This document shows positions 5,511 through 6,725 of a stretch of 6,725 nucleotides of DNA, one piece after another. The DNA is from an uncultured Blautia sp. (GTDB lineage: Bacteria > Bacillota > Clostridia > Lachnospirales > Lachnospiraceae), in contig NZ_CAKRNY010000090.1 of assembly GCF_934371575.1 (NCBI RefSeq), positions 1 to 6,725 on the forward strand. The letters run 5' to 3'. The stretch's first letter is position 1. Each line of letters opens with the position of its first letter. The notes beneath the pieces are model-generated. The model did not search any database and was not told the DNA's origin. It worked only from the letters and a program-made list of their open reading frames with translations. A program made the translations under genes and the position numbers.

Positions 5511-6725
5511 TTACATTGCATCGTAAGCATCAACAAATAACTGGGTAAGAACCTCTTTTGTCTCGTCGCGGTCTGCATTTCCTGCAACATAGTTCTGGAA
5601 TGCGGTACCAAATGGCTCTTCTACACCTTCTGGTCCTTTAAAGATCCACCATGGACATGTTACGGAATTATCCTGTGCAGCTGCAGTTTCTGCTGCAAGC
5701 TGTGTATCAGGTGCATCTGCTCCGGTAAGTGGGGAGATATCACCGATAACTGATGGAACCCAGCTTCTTCCATAATCAGAAGTACACATGTAGTTCAGGA
5801 AATCAAGAACCGTATCAAGATTTTCGGAATCTTTTGCTACACGGAAGGTAAGGTTGGACTCAACTGCGAGAACTGCTTTTTCGTCCATGCGGGGCATATA
5901 AACATAACCCATATCAATATCAGGGGCAATGGCGCGGATACTTGCCTCGTCCCAGGAGCCATTGTGGATCATGGCAACTTTTCCTGTTGCAAAATCGGAG
6001 CACTGAAGATCATTGGTGGACTCCATTGGCTTGTCACCGCTGTACTCCTTGATCAGATCCAGAAGATCAAGTGCAAAATCAACCTGCGGAAGCTCGCCGA
6101 ATTTCAGATCTCCGTTTTTCACATCTTCAAAGAGCTTGTCATAATCGCCGTCATAGGCATCACTCATGGACGGATAAACGGTCTGTGGAAGAATCCACCA
6201 CTCACCAAATCCGGAGCTGAATGGCTGAATACCTGCATCTGTCAATTTTTCACAAATGGTGCGAAGCTCGTCTAAGGTAGTTGGAAGTTCTGTGATTCCA
6301 GCCTGCTCAAATAATGCTTTGTTATAGATAAAGCCATGGGACTGAACCAGGAATGGCATTCCTGTAATATGGCCATCTTCTGTTACAGATGTAAGGGTTG
6401 TCTCGGAAAAGTTCTTCATAAACTCTTCGTCATCCAGGTTATAAATATAATCTGCATATAAAGTATTGTCGCTGTATGCACTGGAAAGGAACAGGTCTGG
6501 AACCTCACCGGAATTTAATCTGGAACGGAGTACGGTCTGGTAATCATTCTGAAGGACTTCCAGCTCAATGGATACATTTGGATGTTCTTCTGTATAATGA
6601 TCGATCAGATCATGGTAAGCGTCTGTGTATTCCGGACCATTAAACATGAAATAAAGCTCTACCGGATCATCGTCTGCCATTACGGTTACAGAACCCATTG
6701 TAAGAGAACTGACTGTCATTAAACC
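5511..6725 (-). CDS. ABC transporter extracellular sugar-binding protein (family 1, CUT1 type), 5' partial
   Basis: This is the substrate-capturing component of an ABC sugar importer, acting outside the membrane and delivering ligand to the two permeases encoded next. The reading frame stays open to the window edge (codons for Gly-Leu precede the first visible Met at 6719), so the true start lies outside; 402 residues are visible from that Met. The first ~14 residues look like the end of a signal peptide, with a plausible signal peptidase I site at Val-Met-Ala before Asp-Asp-Asp. Family hallmarks, numbered from that Met, are: a first strand and helix ending in HPNVSIELE (46-54), GEVPDLFL (71-78), a LPTTLDEL-type hinge (145-152), and FATGKVAMIHNGSW (243-256). 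Trp pairs at 174-175 and 357-358 could stack on sugar rings. No Cys occurs near the visible N-terminus, so a lipobox is not seen. Family assignment is strong. The ligand is inferred only from the downstream alpha-xylosidase. Confidence 0.9.
   Translation of the reverse strand, partial: GLMTVSSLTMGSVTVMADDDPVELYFMFNGPEYTDAYHDLIDHYTEEHPNVSIELEVLQNDYQTVLRSRLNSGEVPDLFLSSAYSDNTLYADYIYNLDDEEFMKNFSETTLTSVTEDGHITGMPFLVQSHGFIYNKALFEQAGITELPTTLDELRTICEKLTDAGIQPFSSGFGEWWILPQTVYPSMSDAYDGDYDKLFEDVKNGDLKFGELPQVDFALDLLDLIKEYSGDKPMESTNDLQCSDFATGKVAMIHNGSWDEASIRAIAPDIDMGYVYMPRMDEKAVLAVESNLTFRVAKDSENLDTVLDFLNYMCTSDYGRSWVPSVIGDISPLTGADAPDTQLAAETAAAQDNSVTCPWWIFKGPEGVEEPFGTAFQNYVAGNADRDETKEVLTQLFVDAYDAM

Overview
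The window reads as an ordinary chromosomal stretch from a low-to-mid-GC Gram-positive anaerobe, most likely a gut Clostridia/Lachnospiraceae-type bacterium (Blautia/Ruminococcus/Dorea-like). This placement is inferred from strong AGGAGG ribosome binding sites, a CUT1 sugar transporter with no ATPase gene alongside it, and protein style. No rRNA or other decisive marker is present. All five genes lie on the minus strand, so the transcription order is from high to low coordinates.

Region 6725 to 1587 is a carbohydrate-uptake operon. It begins with a sugar-binding protein that runs off the right edge (5' partial). An intercistronic terminator-like hairpin follows at 5442-5478. Next come two CUT1 permeases that share an ATGA stop/start overlap, and then a cytoplasmic GH31 alpha-xylosidase whose nucleophile and acid/base motifs match the E. 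coli YicI type. The operon closes with a very clean intrinsic terminator at 1587-1622. The likely scheme is capture of a xylose-containing alpha-linked oligosaccharide outside the cell (isoprimeverose or another xyloglucan fragment), intact import powered by a shared ATPase encoded elsewhere, and removal of alpha-xylose in the cytoplasm.

Region 1580 to 18 is a separate unit. A 164-bp intergenic gap holds a candidate -10 box and a palindrome that may be an operator, followed by a full-length 12-helix MATE efflux/transport protein. Ten bases after its stop codon lies an unusually long nested inverted repeat (18-88), which could be its terminator or a small palindromic element.

No CRISPR array, tRNA, rRNA, insertion sequence, phage gene or obvious novel system was found. 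The points most worth a second look are the nested palindrome at the left edge, the GH31 protein lacking the usual C-terminal domain, the binding protein without a visible lipobox, the attenuator inside the operon, and the palindrome in front of the MATE gene. There is no gene-free stretch longer than 300 bases.
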